64,000 bases of DNA from an uncultured Sphingomonas sp. (lineage in GTDB: Bacteria > Pseudomonadota > Alphaproteobacteria > Sphingomonadales > Sphingomonadaceae): positions 27,632 through 91,631 of the forward strand of contig NZ_CAJYHX010000024.1 of the NCBI RefSeq assembly GCF_913774285.1, written 5' to 3'. This document shows positions 24,878 to 33,823 of this stretch, one piece after another (within the stretch, counting starts at the first letter, position 1; each line of letters opens with the position of its first letter). The notes under the pieces were generated by a model. It had not been told where the DNA came from. It made no database searches and worked only from the letters and a program-made list of their open reading frames with translations. Made by a program: the position numbers and the translations under genes.

Positions 24878-25525
24878 TCAGGCGAGCGCCGGCGTCGCCT
24901 GGCGGCGACGGCGATAGCGGAGCATGCCGCCCGCGGCGCCGGCGCCGAGCATCAGCATCGCCCAGCTCGCCGGCTCGGGCACGGCGGCCGCGAGGGTGGC
25001 GTTCTCGGGTGCGAAGTCGCTGATCTGGGCGTTGCCCCCGAAGCCGGTGCGCGGCCAGAGATTGAAGCCGTACTTGCCCGGCGCGAAGCCGGTGCTCGGC
25101 AGTAGCGACAGCGGCACCTTCACGGTCAGGATGTTGCCGGCGATCGCCACCCAATTCGAATCGAGCGCGGTGCCGCCGATCGAGCCGGTGCCGTCCTTCT
25201 GCACCACGATCGCCTGATCGAAGATCACATTGCCCTGACCGATCCCGCCGAACGGCCGGATCGCGCCCTTGCCGGTGTTGACGCCGAACACATAGAAGCC
25301 GGGCGTGCCCGGGGTGATCGCACCCGCGAAGGTGGTTCCCAGCGTGAACAGCTTGGCGGCGGAATCATAGCTCACCGAGAAGCTGGTGACATCAAGATCG
25401 CCGCGCTTCGGACCGGTATAGCCGGAAAGGAAATCGCCCGTGGCATCGGTGACGGTCTGGGTCTGGGCCAGCGCGGGTGCGGCGGCGAGCGAGGCGAGCG
25501 CAACAGCGCCCAACAGAATACGCAT
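24878..25525 (-). CDS. PEP-CTERM sorting-domain protein
   Basis: This 215-residue exported protein has a signal peptide (1-21, ALAQ). The C-terminal sorting signal VPEPASWAMLMLGAGAAGG is followed by basic residues (RYRRRR). This is the PEP-CTERM tripartite signal of the PEPAxWAM variety common in sphingomonads, processed by an exosortase. The body is a beta-rich, glycine- and threonine-rich domain with no named family. No exosortase gene is in this window, so processing must rely on a distant locus. A GGGAGA Shine-Dalgarno precedes the ATG. A perfect 13-base inverted repeat lies 22 bases upstream in the leader. Confidence 0.87.
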   Translation of the reverse strand: MRILLGAVALASLAAAPALAQTQTVTDATGDFLSGYTGPKRGDLDVTSFSVSYDSAAKLFTLGTTFAGAITPGTPGFYVFGVNTGKGAIRPFGGIGQGNVIFDQAIVVQKDGTGSIGGTALDSNWVAIAGNILTVKVPLSLLPSTGFAPGKYGFNLWPRTGFGGNAQISDFAPENATLAAAVPEPASWAMLMLGAGAAGGMLRYRRRRQATPALA

Positions 25526-25546
25526 GCAATGGTTCTCCCTTGATTG

Positions 25547-25584
25547 GTCCGATCCGGTGCACAGGGGCGGACACCGGATCGGAC
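25547..25584. promoter_or_regulatory. 13-base perfect inverted repeat upstream of the PEP-CTERM gene
   Basis: GTCCGATCCGGTG (25547-25559) pairs perfectly with CACCGGATCGGAC (25572-25584) across a 12-base loop. It lies 22 bases upstream of the PEP-CTERM start, so it is either a leader hairpin or an operator. The rest of the 260-base spacer to 25785 shows nothing else I can name. Confidence 0.5.
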
Positions 25585-25785
25585 ACGCACGTCGGCCTCG
25601 GCCGCACACAGGGGGAACGCTGCGGCCGGAAGCGTTCGCATGCCGTAAGTGCCGGGCGCAGCGGGAATGGTTCAAAACGGATTAAGTTTTTCCGTCGGCC
25701 GGCAGCGCCAGCCGACGCAACCCATGCCCTCGGCCATGGTTGATGCCTCCGGCCGGAATGCCCGGTCGTGTGGAAGGAGCGCAGC

Positions 25786-26220
25786 ATGGCGGAAATGACG
25801 TTGGAATCGCTGGCGAAGAAGATGGGCAAGATCGACTTCGGCATGCTCTCCACCCGGACGGATGGGGGCGCCATCGCGAGCCGCCCGATGAGCAACAACG
25901 GCGAGGTCGAATATCGCGGCGACAGCTATTTCTTCAGCTATGACAGCGCACGCACCATCGCCGACATCGAGGCCGAACCGAAAGTGGGCCTCACCTTCAC
26001 CGGCGCGGCTGGGCTGCTCGGCGGACCGCCGCTGTTCGTCGCGGTGGAAGGCGATGCCGATCTGGTGCGCGACAAGGCGCAGTTCGCCGCGCACTGGACC
26101 AAGGATCTCGATCGCTGGTTCGAGCAGGGCATCGACACGCCGGGCGTGGTGATGATCCATGTCCGCGCGCGCCGGCTGCATTATTGGAATGGCAGCGACG
26201 AGGGCGAGATCGCCCTCTAA
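25786..26220 (+). CDS. Pyridoxamine-5'-phosphate-oxidase-like flavin-binding protein
   Basis: This 144-residue protein resembles the general stress protein 26 branch of the PNPOx-like split-barrel fold. It reads GKIDFGMLSTRTDGGAIASRPMSN, then DSYFFSYDSARTIADIEAEPKVGLTF and WTKDLDRWF, the usual family order. Such proteins bind FMN or a related cofactor, but few have a known reaction. An AAGGAG Shine-Dalgarno lies seven bases before the ATG at 25786. The gene appears monocistronic and ends next to a bidirectional hairpin shared with the efflux operon. Confidence 0.8.
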   Translation: MAEMTLESLAKKMGKIDFGMLSTRTDGGAIASRPMSNNGEVEYRGDSYFFSYDSARTIADIEAEPKVGLTFTGAAGLLGGPPLFVAVEGDADLVRDKAQFAAHWTKDLDRWFEQGIDTPGVVMIHVRARRLHYWNGSDEGEIAL

Positions 26221-26230
26221 GGGTTGCCCC

Positions 26231-26262
26231 CCGGCGCCGCTACCGTTCGGAAGCGGCGCCGG
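26231..26262. terminator. Bidirectional hairpin between PNPOx-like and efflux genes
   Basis: CCGGCGCCGCT (26231-26241) pairs perfectly with AGCGGCGCCGG (26252-26262). It sits between two convergent stops (26220 and 26274). There is no T-run, but the position and 11-base stem support a shared terminator. Confidence 0.6.
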
Positions 26263-26273
26263 AGCGTGGGTTC

Positions 26274-27680
26274 TCAGGCTTGCTGCTGCCAGCCGCCACC
26301 GAGCGCGCGGAACAGGTTGACCTGCGCCTCGGCGATCGCGGCGTCGGCCGTGGCCAACGCGGCCTGGGCATCGGCGAAGGTCCGCTCGGCATCCAGCAGG
26401 TCGAGCGAGTTGATGTCGCCCTCGGTCTGGCGCGCGCGGGCGATCCGCACCGCCGCTTCCGCTTCGTTGAGCGCCGCCTGCAGCGCGGTGCGCCGCTCGA
26501 GCGCGCGGCCGTAGTTCGACAGCGCGGTCTCGGTCTCCTGCAGCGCGGTCAACACCGTGCCGTCGAAGGTCGCGAGCGCGGCGCGGCTATCCGCCTCCGC
26601 CGCGGCGATCCGGGCACGCGCCGGCGCCGGGTTCACCGTCCAGTTGATCAGCCCGCCGACCAGCCAGCGCAGCGGCCCTGCCCCGAAGATGTTGCCGAAG
26701 TCATTGCCGGTGGATCCACCCGACCCGCCGAGCGAGATGCGCGGATAGAGGTCGGCCGTGGCAACGCCGATCCGTGCCGTTGATGCCGCCAGACGACGCT
26801 CCGCCGCACGCACGTCCGGCCGCCGGGCGAGCAGCGCCGCGCCGTCACCGACCGGGATCGGCTGATCAAGTCGCAACGTGGTGTGCCGCTCGCGCGCCTC
26901 GGCGGGCAGTTCGGCCGGCGTCTTGCCGATCAGCGTGGCGAGGCGGAACAGTGCGGCGTCTCGCTGCGCGGCGAGCGCCGGCACGTCCGCCTGGCGCTGG
27001 TTGCGCAGCGCGGCGATGCGGGCGACGTCGAGCCGGGTCGCGAGGCCGACATTGCGGCGGCGCTGGGTCAGGTCGATCGATTGGTCGAGCAGCGCCACGA
27101 TCCGCTCCGCCACCGCCAGACGCTCGGCCGAGGACACCGCATCGGCATAGGCACGCGCCGTATCCGCCGCGACGATCACGCGGACCGCATCCGCATCGGC
27201 CTGGGCCGCAGCGACATCGCCGCGTGCCGCCTCGACGTTGCGCGAGATGCGACCGAACAGGTCGACCTCATAGGAGACGTTGAGGCCGGTATCGATCTGC
27301 CAGTCTTCCTGCGCGCTGCCGATCGGGCGCTGCCCCACCGGCAGGCGCCCGTAATTGGCGCCGGCACTGGCGGTCGCCTGGGGAAGCCGGTCCGAAGTTG
27401 CGCCGCGCAACGTCGCGCGGGCGCGCTCGATGCGGGCGACCGCGACGCGGACATCGGTGTTGGCGGCAAGCGCCTCCGTCACCAACCGGTCGAGCACCGG
27501 ATCGTTGTAGAGCCGCCACCAGCCCTCCTGCACCGGCGCGGTCGAAACCGCCGGGGTGGTGGAAAGGAACGCCCCCGCAGCGCTCTGCGGCCGGGCGGGC
27601 GCCTTGTAGTTGGGGCCGACGGCGCAGGCCGAAAGCGCCAGCGCCGAGACTGCGGCCATGATCGAAGCCATGCGTTGCAT
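26274..27680 (-). CDS. Outer-membrane efflux lipoprotein (NodT/OprM family)
   Basis: This 468-residue TolC-like channel has a lipoprotein signal with lipobox LSAC and lipidated C19, then the family start AVGPNYKAP. Two long helical repeats follow, with family motifs LDVARIAALRNQRQADVPALAAQRDAALFRLATLIG and the second-half FDGTVLTALQETETALSNY. It forms the outer-membrane exit duct for the RND pump encoded upstream. The 214-base gap to the RND gene carries a REP-like repeat pair, so this third gene may be expressed at a lower level than the first two. Confidence 0.92.
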   Translation of the reverse strand: MQRMASIMAAVSALALSACAVGPNYKAPARPQSAAGAFLSTTPAVSTAPVQEGWWRLYNDPVLDRLVTEALAANTDVRVAVARIERARATLRGATSDRLPQATASAGANYGRLPVGQRPIGSAQEDWQIDTGLNVSYEVDLFGRISRNVEAARGDVAAAQADADAVRVIVAADTARAYADAVSSAERLAVAERIVALLDQSIDLTQRRRNVGLATRLDVARIAALRNQRQADVPALAAQRDAALFRLATLIGKTPAELPAEARERHTTLRLDQPIPVGDGAALLARRPDVRAAERRLAASTARIGVATADLYPRISLGGSGGSTGNDFGNIFGAGPLRWLVGGLINWTVNPAPARARIAAAEADSRAALATFDGTVLTALQETETALSNYGRALERRTALQAALNEAEAAVRIARARQTEGDINSLDLLDAERTFADAQAALATADAAIAEAQVNLFRALGGGWQQQA

Positions 27681-27770
27681 GTGAAATCTCCTGCGGCGGG
27701 CGCATGGGCAGCGCCCGCCGGTTGGTTCAGTTGAACCGGGTTCGTTTGAACGGCCCACCGCTTCCCTGAC

Positions 27771-27867
27771 CCGTCATCCCGGCGGAAGCCGGGATCCATT
27801 CGCCACTCGGCATCGGCGCGTGCCGGACCGGTGACCCCAATGGATTCCGGCTTTTGCCGGAACCACG
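27771..27867. repeat. REP-like inverted repeat pair
   Basis: Two GC-rich hairpins, CCCGGCGGAAGCCGGG (27778-27793) and TTCCGGCTTTTGCCGGAA (27845-27862), are flanked by oppositely oriented GATCCATT (27794-27801 region) and AATGGAT (27839-27845) ends. The unit GTCATCCCGGCGGAAGCCGGGATCC is a dispersed repeat type well known in sphingomonads and other proteobacteria. It sits in the RND/outer-membrane-channel spacer. Confidence 0.65.
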
Positions 27868-27894
27868 GCTGGAAGGGGTGGCAACCACTTGCTC

Positions 27895-30800
27895 TTACTC
27901 GGCCGGCTGGAGCTGGTGGTGCGCCCCACCCTGCCCGCGCCGCCGGGCGAGCCGCGCGCCCAGCGCGCGGCAAACCACGTAGAAGGTCGGCGTGAACAAG
28001 AGGCCGAAGCCGGTGACGCCCATCATCCCGAAGAACACGGCGGTCCCCAGTGCCTGGCGAAGCTCCGCACCCGCACCGCTCGCGATCAGCAGCGGCACCG
28101 CGCCGAGGATGAAGGCGAAGCTGGTCATCAGGATCGGCCGCAGCCGGTCCTGCGCCGCCCGCACCGCGGCTTCCACCGGCGACAGGCCGTCGCGGACCTC
28201 CGCCTGGTGGGCGAACTCGACCACGAGGATCGCGTTCTTGGCGGCGAGCGCGATCAGCACGACGAGCCCGATCTGCGTCAGCACGTTGTTGTCCATGCCG
28301 CGCAGGTTCACGCCCGCCATGGCCGCCAGCAGACACATCGGCACGATCAGGATGATCGCCAGCGGCAGCGTCAGGCTTTCATATTGCGCCGCCAGCACCA
28401 GGAAGACGAACAGCACCGCCAGCGCGAACACCAGGCCTGCCGTGCTGCCTGCCATCTTCTGCTGATAGGCGATGCCGGTCCACTCGCCCGCATAGCCTGC
28501 CGGCAGTTCGGCCGAGAGCTTCTCCATCGCGTCGAGCGAGGCGCCCGAGCTGTAGCCCGGCGCGGTATCGCCATCGACTTCCACCGCCGGGAACAGGTTG
28601 TAGCGCGTCACGCGATACGGGCCCGTCTTGTTCTCGAAGGTCGCGACCGATCCGATCGGCACCATGCCGCCGGCGTCCGAGCGCGTCTTGAGGTTGGCGA
28701 TGTCGGCCTCGGTCGCCCGGAACGGCGCGTCGGCCTGCGCGGTCACGCGGTAGGTGCGGCCGAGCATGTTGAAGTCGTTGACGAAGGCCGAGCCGAGATA
28801 GACGTTGAGCGCCTCGAACACCCGCTCCGGCGGCACGCCCAGCATCTCGGCCTTGCGGCGGTCGATATCGGCGAAGACGCGCGGCGTCGCGGTGTTGAAG
28901 AAGGTATAGACCTGGGCGAGCCCCGGCGTCTTGTTGGCCTGGCCGATCAGGCCGAAGGACGTGGCGCCCAGTGCCTGATAGCCATGTTCTGCACGATCCT
29001 CGACCATCAGGCGATAGCCGCCGGCCGAACCGATGCCCTGGATGAGCGGCGGCGGGACCACGAGCAGCATCGCCTCGTTGATGTCGGCGGTGCGCTTGCG
29101 CGCCTCGGCCATGATGCCGGCGATGTTGACGCCGAGCTTCTTGCGCTCCTCGAAGCTCTGCAGCGGCACGTATGCGGCGGCGCTGTTCGGGGCGAGCGTC
29201 TGCGACGGGCCGTCGAAGCCCGCGAGCATCACCGAGCCCTTCACGCCCGGGATCGGCAGGATGCGCGCGACCACCTTGCGCATCACTTCATCGGTACGCT
29301 CGAGCGACGAGCCCGGCGGCAGCTGGATGACGGTGAGGAAATAGCCCTGATCTTGCGCCGGGATGAAGCCGACGGGCGTCACCCAGAAGGTCGCGACCGT
29401 CGCGGCGATCAGGCCGAGATAGGCGACCATCATCCGCTTGGGCCGGGTGACCAGCTTGTGGGTGAGGCGGGCATAGCCGTTGCTCATCCGCTCGAAGCCG
29501 CGGTTGAAGGCGTCGGCTGCACGGCTGAACACGCGGCCGATCCGGCCCTTGGCCTCGCCCTCGTGATGCTTGAGCAGCACCGCGGCGAGCGCCGGGGAAA
29601 GCGTCAGCGAGACGAGCAGCGAGATGGCGGTGGCGACCGAGATCGTCACGGCGAACTGCTTGTAGAAGGCGCCCGAAAGCCCATTCAAGAACAGGGTCGG
29701 CAGGAACACCGCGAACAGCACCAGCACGATCGCGACCAGCGCGCCCGACACTTCGTCCATCGAGGTGCGTGCGGCCTGGAGCGGGGTCATGCCATGCGCC
29801 AGGTTGCGCTCGACATTCTCCACCACGACGATCGCGTCGTCGACGACGATGCCGATGGCGAGCACCAGCCCGAACAGCGACAGGTTGTTGAGCGAGTAGC
29901 CCATCGGCAGCAGCACCGCCATGGTGCCGATCAGCGAGACCGGGATCGCCACCACCGGGATGATCGCCGCCCGCCATTTCTGGAGGAACACGATCACGAC
30001 GAGGACGACGAGGATCACCGCTTCGCCCAGCGTATGGTACACCGCGTCGATCGACTGGGCGATGAACTCGGTGGGGTTGTAGATCACACGATATTCGAGG
30101 CCCTTGGGGAAGGTCTTCGAGATCGTGTCCATCTCCGCCTTGATCCGCATCGCGGCGGCAAGCGCGTTGGAGCCCGGGCGCTGGAAGGCGGCCAGGATCA
30201 CGGTCGGCTTGTTCGAGAGATAGGTGTTGGAGGAATAGTCGGCGGCGCCGAGCTCGACGCGCGCGACGTCGCTCACGCGGACCTGGCGGCCCTCGCTATC
30301 GGTGCGGATAACGACGCGGCCGAACTCGGCCGGGGTCTTCAGGCGTCCCTGCGTCTCGACGTTGAGCTGGAAGGCATTGCCGCTCGGCTGCGAGCCCGGC
30401 TGGCCGAGCGTACCCGCGGCCACCTGGATGTTCTGCCCGCGCAGCGCCTGGACGATGTCGCCGGCGGTGAGGTTCAGCGCGGCGGCGCGGCCGGGATCGA
30501 TCCACACTCGCATCGCATAGTCGCGCGCACCGAACATGCGCACGTCACCCACGCCTTCGAGCCGCGCGAGGCGGTCCTTCACCTGGGTCAGCGCATAGTT
30601 GGAGATGTAGCTGCGATCGATCGAGTTGTCCGGCGAGATCAGGTTGACCACCATCAGGAAGTCGGGGCTGGTCTTGCGGGTGACGACGCCGAGGCGCTGC
30701 ACTTCCTCGGGCAGGCGCGGGATCGCGACCGCGACTCGGTTCTGCACCAGCACCTGCGCGGCATCGAGGTTGGTGCCGGTCTTGAAGGTGACGGTGATGG

Positions 30801-31071
30801 TCACATTGCCGTCGCCGGTCGACTGCGACGACTGGTAGAGCATGTCGTCGACGCCGTTGATTTCCTGCTCGATCGGCGCGGCGACGGTTTCCGCCACGGT
30901 CTCGGCCGAGGCGCCGGGATAGCTGGCCGTCACCGTGACCGTCGGCGGCACGATGTCGGGATATTGCGAGATGGGCAGCGCGAAATAGGCGATGCCGCCC
31001 AGGATCGTGATGATGATCGCGATCACCGCCGCGAAGATCGGGCGGGTGATGAAGAAGCGTGAGAGGCGCAT
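27895..31071 (-). CDS. RND multidrug efflux inner-membrane transporter (AcrB/MexB type)
   Basis: This 1058-residue proton-driven pump starts MRLSRFFITRPIFAAVIAI. It has the porter-domain repeats, GIVVDDAIVVVENVERNL (the conserved Asp pair in TM4) and IGLVVLIALAAKNAILVVEFA (the TM10 Lys). Full length and the twelve transmembrane pattern match hydrophobe/amphiphile exporters. The start is supported by a GGGAAAGGAGAAGG Shine-Dalgarno. It follows the membrane-fusion gene by 116 bases, in which a 12-base perfect hairpin is found. Together with the fusion protein and outer-membrane channel it forms a complete tripartite system. The substrate cannot be read from sequence. Confidence 0.95.
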   Translation of the reverse strand: MRLSRFFITRPIFAAVIAIIITILGGIAYFALPISQYPDIVPPTVTVTASYPGASAETVAETVAAPIEQEINGVDDMLYQSSQSTGDGNVTITVTFKTGTNLDAAQVLVQNRVAVAIPRLPEEVQRLGVVTRKTSPDFLMVVNLISPDNSIDRSYISNYALTQVKDRLARLEGVGDVRMFGARDYAMRVWIDPGRAAALNLTAGDIVQALRGQNIQVAAGTLGQPGSQPSGNAFQLNVETQGRLKTPAEFGRVVIRTDSEGRQVRVSDVARVELGAADYSSNTYLSNKPTVILAAFQRPGSNALAAAMRIKAEMDTISKTFPKGLEYRVIYNPTEFIAQSIDAVYHTLGEAVILVVLVVIVFLQKWRAAIIPVVAIPVSLIGTMAVLLPMGYSLNNLSLFGLVLAIGIVVDDAIVVVENVERNLAHGMTPLQAARTSMDEVSGALVAIVLVLFAVFLPTLFLNGLSGAFYKQFAVTISVATAISLLVSLTLSPALAAVLLKHHEGEAKGRIGRVFSRAADAFNRGFERMSNGYARLTHKLVTRPKRMMVAYLGLIAATVATFWVTPVGFIPAQDQGYFLTVIQLPPGSSLERTDEVMRKVVARILPIPGVKGSVMLAGFDGPSQTLAPNSAAAYVPLQSFEERKKLGVNIAGIMAEARKRTADINEAMLLVVPPPLIQGIGSAGGYRLMVEDRAEHGYQALGATSFGLIGQANKTPGLAQVYTFFNTATPRVFADIDRRKAEMLGVPPERVFEALNVYLGSAFVNDFNMLGRTYRVTAQADAPFRATEADIANLKTRSDAGGMVPIGSVATFENKTGPYRVTRYNLFPAVEVDGDTAPGYSSGASLDAMEKLSAELPAGYAGEWTGIAYQQKMAGSTAGLVFALAVLFVFLVLAAQYESLTLPLAIILIVPMCLLAAMAGVNLRGMDNNVLTQIGLVVLIALAAKNAILVVEFAHQAEVRDGLSPVEAAVRAAQDRLRPILMTSFAFILGAVPLLIASGAGAELRQALGTAVFFGMMGVTGFGLLFTPTFYVVCRALGARLARRRGQGGAHHQLQPAE

Positions 31072-31147
31072 GGCCTTCTCCTTTCCCTGGCGGACGCGCG
31101 TGCTCGCGCCCGCGCTGGATCGCGCGGACGGGCACACGGGAAACTAC

Positions 31148-31182
31148 CTGCCGCCGGGCCTCTGGGGTGCGCCCGGCGGCAG
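31148..31182. repeat. Perfect hairpin inside the efflux operon
   Basis: CTGCCGCCGGGC (31148-31159) pairs perfectly with GCCCGGCGGCAG (31171-31182). It lies six bases after the fusion-protein stop. There is no T-run on the minus strand, so mRNA processing or partial attenuation is more likely than full termination. Confidence 0.5.
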
Positions 31183-31187
31183 TTCGG

Positions 31188-32438
31188 TCAGCGGGCGAAG
31201 GTCGCCTGGCCCGTGACCGGAGCGGAAACGATCGGCGCGTCGGTCGCGGCGTTCGGCGTGATGGTGCCGGCCTTGGGCTGCACCTTGCCGCCGGGCTGGG
31301 CGAACTGCGTCCCGGCGATCACCACCTTGTCCTGGGGCGCGAGGCCGGAGCGGACGATGCGGAGACCGTCGACCACCGGGCCGAGCACCACCGGCTTCGG
31401 CACCACGGTGCCGTCCGCGCCGACGGTGAGCACCAGCTTGCGCGCCTGGTCGGTCTGGATCGCGGCGTCGGGCACCAGCAGCGCCTGCGCCTTGCCGCCC
31501 GCGGCGAGCCGCATGTTGCCGAACATGCCAGGCGTCAGGAACATGTCCTTGTTCGCCAGCACCGCGCGACCGCGGATCGTGCCGGACTTGGGATCGAGCC
31601 CGTTGTCGGTGAAGTCGATCTGTCCCTTCCAGCGATAGTCGCCTTCGTCCTGCAGCCGGATCTCGACCGGGCTGGCGGACGACCCTGCCGCACGCTTGGC
31701 CTTGAGGAACAGGGCCTCCGAGCCGTCGAAGGTGAAGTAGATCGGATCGAGCGCGTTGATCGTGGTGAGGAGCGTACCCCCCTGCCCTTCCCCGGCGGCG
31801 ACCAGATTGCCGGGATCGACCTTGCGATCGGAGATGCGGCCCGAAATCGGCGCACGCACCTGGGTGAACTCGACGTCGAGCGCACGGGCACGGACCCGGG
31901 CCTCCGCCGCGGCGACAGCGGCAGTGGCCGCGCGGACGCGGGCCTGGAGACGTTCGACATCGCTCTTCGACACGGCTTCGACGCTGACCAGCCGCTGGGC
32001 GCGGTCGAGGTCCGAACGGGCGAGTGCGAGATCGCTCTGCGCGCTGGCCACGCCTGCCTTGGCCTCGGCGAGCGCGGCGGTGAACGGACGCGGATCGATG
32101 GTGAAGAGGAGCTGGCCCTGCTTCACCACCATGCCGTCCTTGAAGTGGATCGCGGTAACGGCGCCCGACACGCGCGGCCGCACCTCGACGGTGCGGCTTG
32201 CCTCGAAGCGGCCGACATATTCGTCCCACTCGTTGACTTCGCGGGCGAGCGGCGCGGCGACGGTGACGACGGGTGCGGCCGGCGCAGCCACGGCGGGGGC
32301 GTTGCGCCCGCTCAGGCTGAAGCCGGCGGCGACCACGCCCACCGGCACGACGACCAGGGCCGCCTTCTGCCAGGTGCGCAGTCGCTTGGGGCGGCGCTCG
32401 GCCACCGCTTCGCCCTCAATGGGCGCGTGCATATTCAT
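31188..32438 (-). CDS. RND membrane-fusion (periplasmic adaptor) protein
   Basis: This 416-residue protein has an N-terminal signal-anchor helix (WQKAALVVVPVGVVAAGFSL) and the lipoyl half-motif VRPRVSGAVTAIHFKDGMVVKQGQLLFTIDPRPF. An alpha-hairpin (LAEAKAGVASAQSDLALARSDLDRAQ) and beta-barrel and membrane-proximal domains follow. It bridges the RND pump and the outer-membrane channel. The ATG at 32438 overlaps the previous gene by 23 bases, so the small upstream gene belongs to the same operon. No lipobox is visible. Confidence 0.92.
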   Translation of the reverse strand: MNMHAPIEGEAVAERRPKRLRTWQKAALVVVPVGVVAAGFSLSGRNAPAVAAPAAPVVTVAAPLAREVNEWDEYVGRFEASRTVEVRPRVSGAVTAIHFKDGMVVKQGQLLFTIDPRPFTAALAEAKAGVASAQSDLALARSDLDRAQRLVSVEAVSKSDVERLQARVRAATAAVAAAEARVRARALDVEFTQVRAPISGRISDRKVDPGNLVAAGEGQGGTLLTTINALDPIYFTFDGSEALFLKAKRAAGSSASPVEIRLQDEGDYRWKGQIDFTDNGLDPKSGTIRGRAVLANKDMFLTPGMFGNMRLAAGGKAQALLVPDAAIQTDQARKLVLTVGADGTVVPKPVVLGPVVDGLRIVRSGLAPQDKVVIAGTQFAQPGGKVQPKAGTITPNAATDAPIVSAPVTGQATFAR

Positions 32439-32829
32439 GATGGTTCCCCTGATTCATCGCCGCGCGACCACGGCTGATGCTGGTGAGCAGCGTCTCCAGC
32501 TGGCCGGGCGTGTAGCCGGCTTCGTGGAAGCGCTGGATTTCGGACTGGGGCACGCGGAAGCCGCGGTGCCAGGAAATGACGGCGATGCGGCGCAGCGCCT
32601 CGAGCTTGGGATCGGCCAGCCGCGGATTGCCGCGTTCGCCGCCGAAGATCACGCCCAAGGCGATCGAGAGGCGGCTCGGCGCCTCCAGCGAGGACAGGCG
32701 GTCCTTCTGGGCGATCGCGACGACCTGCCATTCGAGCGCGCTCAGCTTGGTTTCCTCGCGCGGCGTGGCGAGGAAGGCGGGCAGCGCGGCGGCGTTGCCG
32801 GCCATGTCGGTGAGATCGAGATATGCCAT
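32416..32829 (-). CDS. Degenerate AhpD/carboxymuconolactone-decarboxylase-like protein
   Basis: This 137-residue protein is the first gene of the efflux operon and overlaps the adaptor gene by 23 bases. The segment EALRRIAVISWHRGFRVPQSEIQRFHEAGYTPGQLETLLTSIS resembles the C-terminal half of AhpD-like all-helical domains. The CXXC peroxidase motif and proton-relay histidine are absent, so it is not an active alkylhydroperoxidase by that mechanism. The N-terminal half (MAYLDLTDMAGNAAALPAFLATPREE) is compatible with the fold. A GGGAGA Shine-Dalgarno supports the ATG at 32829. Its role with an efflux pump is unknown. Confidence 0.6.
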   Translation of the reverse strand: MAYLDLTDMAGNAAALPAFLATPREETKLSALEWQVVAIAQKDRLSSLEAPSRLSIALGVIFGGERGNPRLADPKLEALRRIAVISWHRGFRVPQSEIQRFHEAGYTPGQLETLLTSISRGRAAMNQGNHHEYARAH

Positions 32830-33101
32830 GTCATTCTCCCTCGGTTGCGCCGGCGGCGAGCAAGGCTCCGCCCTCCCGAGAAGCGCCTGCTGCGGATCCG
32901 GGTGCCGGGATGGATTCAGTTGGTCGCGAGCCATGGATCGCAGCGATGCCTCGCCGCGTCCTTCTGCCGAAAGGCAGCGCCCGTTACGTCGTTGCTGTGG
33001 AAGGTTCGAGCCTAGGGCTCACCCCGTTTCTTGCGTGCAAGCTGGCGCATGTCCGCGTCTCCGTCTGCCCCGCGACCCCGTAGGGGCGGCGGATCACTTT
33101 C

Positions 33102-33117
33102 TATACCAGTCGGTATA
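33102..33117. promoter_or_regulatory. TetR-type operator, site 1
   Basis: TATACCAGTCGGTATA contains ATACC-N4-GGTAT, an inverted repeat of a TetR type. It lies in the 497-base divergent spacer (32830-33326) between the efflux operon and the lipoprotein gene. Apart from this site and the next, that spacer shows nothing I can name. Confidence 0.65.
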
Positions 33118-33150
33118 TAAGTCGCGCTGCGGTGCGTCAACAGGCTTTTT

Positions 33151-33164
33151 ATACCGGCCGGTAT
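33151..33164. promoter_or_regulatory. TetR-type operator, site 2
   Basis: ATACCGGCCGGTAT is a perfect 14-base palindrome with the same ATACC-N4-GGTAT pattern, centred 48 bases from site 1. The pair brackets a likely promoter region for the divergent genes. Confidence 0.65.
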
Positions 33165-33326
33165 TTTTCCTCGCAAGCCTGTTTTGCGGCTGCGAAACGT
33201 TTTCTTCTCGCCGCGTGGTGGCCGCCCCCAGCGGCGTGTTTGATAACCACATGGACGATCGCTACACGGCCATTGTCCAGGCGTTCCAAACGTCTGCATT
33301 TTCGCCGTGCCTAGGAGACTTGACCG

Positions 33327-33794
33327 ATGCGCCGTGCCGTTCTCGTTGCCGCCTTCCTCCTCGCCGCGTGCGGGTCCAAAGAAAAGTCCACGACGATCGC
33401 CGGCACCACCTACAAGACCGACGAAAGCGCCGGCACGTCCTCGATCATCACGGCGAACGGCAGCATCAAGACGACCCAGGGTGCCGCCGCGGCCGCGGTG
33501 GTGATGCCCACCTATGCGCCGGTCTATCCGGGCGCGACCGTCGACGGGGTGATGGAAACCGACTCGGGCGGCCGCAAGACCAAGATGGTGACGCTCGCGA
33601 CCCAGGATCCGGTCGCCAAGGTCGGCGATTTCTACAAGGCCGCGCTTGCCAAGGAGGGCTGGAAGCTGCCCCAGTCCATGCTGATGGCCGACGCGGCGAT
33701 GATCACCGGCGAGAAGGACGGCAAGCAGGTGTCGGTGATGGTCTCGAAGCAGGAAGACAAAACCGGGATCGTGCTGACCGTCCCCAATGACTGA
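33327..33794 (+). CDS. Small exported lipoprotein of unknown function
   Basis: This 155-residue protein has a lipoprotein signal with lipobox LLAAC (cysteine 15) and then a mature region rich in Thr, Ala and Lys. Its middle repeats an internal segment (TYAPVYPGATVDGVMETDSGGRKTKMVTLATQDP), suggesting a beta-rich domain. A later region (GDFYKAALAKEGWKLPQSMLMADAAMITGEKDGKQVSVMVSKQE) resembles a ferredoxin-like small domain. TAGGAGACTTG before the ATG is a good Shine-Dalgarno. The two TetR-type operators upstream suggest control together with the efflux genes. No family name is recognised. Confidence 0.78.
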   Translation: MRRAVLVAAFLLAACGSKEKSTTIAGTTYKTDESAGTSSIITANGSIKTTQGAAAAAVVMPTYAPVYPGATVDGVMETDSGGRKTKMVTLATQDPVAKVGDFYKAALAKEGWKLPQSMLMADAAMITGEKDGKQVSVMVSKQEDKTGIVLTVPND

Positions 33795-33823
33795 GTGCAG
33801 GCCGCTCTAGCGAACGGCCGGCC

